The translations under genes were made by a program, and so were the position numbers. This document shows, in pieces, positions 22,028 to 22,220 of a DNA stretch of 22,220 bases. The stretch is taken from positions 1-22,220 of the forward strand of contig CAKRNG010000031.1 of NCBI GenBank assembly GCA_934370925.1. The letters run 5' to 3'. A model generated the notes under the pieces. It saw nothing but the letters and a program-made list of their open reading frames with translations. It did not search any database and was not told the DNA's origin. The DNA is from an uncultured Lacticaseibacillus sp. GTDB lineage: Bacteria; Bacillota; Bacilli; Lactobacillales; Lactobacillaceae. Positions within the stretch are counted from its first letter, which is position 1, and every line of letters starts with the position of its first letter.

Positions 22028-22220
22028 TTATCGAGGGTGAATTTGCTCGTTGTGGATTGTGACCGCCGAGTTGCAATGTTGGCAATCAAACAATTGATGA
22101 AACGCGAGGAGCGCCAGCAACGTTGCTTCGTCCTTCACGAAAATAGAGGCTGCGCCAGAAGACGGTTTGGCCCCGGTATACAAAGCAGGCCCGGTGGAAA
22201 TCCCGAACTTAGGATTTCTA
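22028..22220 (-). CDS. C-terminal part of an unknown protein, truncated by the window edge
   Basis: On the minus strand 63 codons are open from the window edge to TAA (22030-22028). Codon use matches the neighbours, with G or C common at third positions. The visible part contains STGPALYTGAKPSSGAASIF, a hydrophobic helix-like run (EATLLALLAFHQLF), and C-Q-H-C near the end, a possible half metal site. The last residues are HNEQIHPR. I do not recognise the family. A related fragment (LYTxAKPSSGAxS) occurs at 111-149 in the opposite orientation, and its silent differences support coding. The start codon lies outside the window. Confidence 0.6.
   Translation of the reverse strand, partial: RNPKFGISTGPALYTGAKPSSGAASIFVKDEATLLALLAFHQLFDCQHCNSAVTIHNEQIHPR

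Noticed and set aside
1..22220. tRNA, rRNA, CRISPR arrays, intact insertion sequences or prophage genes
   Set aside because: None seen on reading both strands; repeats present are short and local.

Overview
The window looks like the chromosome of a fairly GC-rich member of the Lactobacillaceae. A SpaCBA-type sortase pilus operon, an AroF/AroB/AroD/AroE shikimate set and short GTG/TTG-started genes with AGGAGG-type ribosome binding sites all fit; a high-GC Lacticaseibacillus-like genome is my best guess, not a proven assignment. No tRNA, rRNA, CRISPR array or intact insertion sequence was seen.

Layout. 1-149: a strong minus-strand terminator and a short fragment homologous to a gene cut off at the other end of the window. 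160-1598 (minus): two tandem stand-alone EAL-domain proteins with some degenerate signature residues. 2027-3505: a 14-TM-type drug/proton antiporter. 3506-3942: a structured leader. 3943-10944: a pilus operon in the order large tip adhesin, LPQTG pilin, LPHTG backbone pilin, class C sortase. 11209-11430: a small acidic protein. 11494-13289 (minus): shikimate dehydrogenase and a methyltransferase. 13290-14158: a long regulatory region. 14159-18989: transketolase-aroF-aroB-aroD. 19165-20232: a shortened sigma-54 factor. 20383-21959: a histidine phosphatase and a metallophosphoesterase. 22028-22220 (minus): the C-terminal end of an unknown protein.

The most exciting element is at 13834-14115. 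A promoter is followed by a 14-codon ORF, MIKLHACTTKYWFS, with Tyr-Trp-Phe in a row just before its stop. Mutually exclusive hairpins and an intrinsic terminator follow, and a second terminator-like hairpin lies before the operon that makes erythrose-4-phosphate (transketolase), DAHP, 3-dehydroquinate and 3-dehydroshikimate. This reads as ribosome-mediated attenuation that senses all three aromatic amino acids at once. Firmicutes usually use T-box RNAs or TRAP for this task.

Other unusual points are: a sigma-54 homologue that ends before the RpoN box; a class C sortase with an extra 89-residue tail resembling a prealbumin-type fold after its second membrane helix; a hairpin without a U-tract between backbone pilin and sortase; a tip adhesin with five repeated adhesin modules and no von Willebrand A domain; a 12-bp minisatellite inside the backbone pilin; and a structured leader before the pilus operon with a short aromatic-rich ORF.
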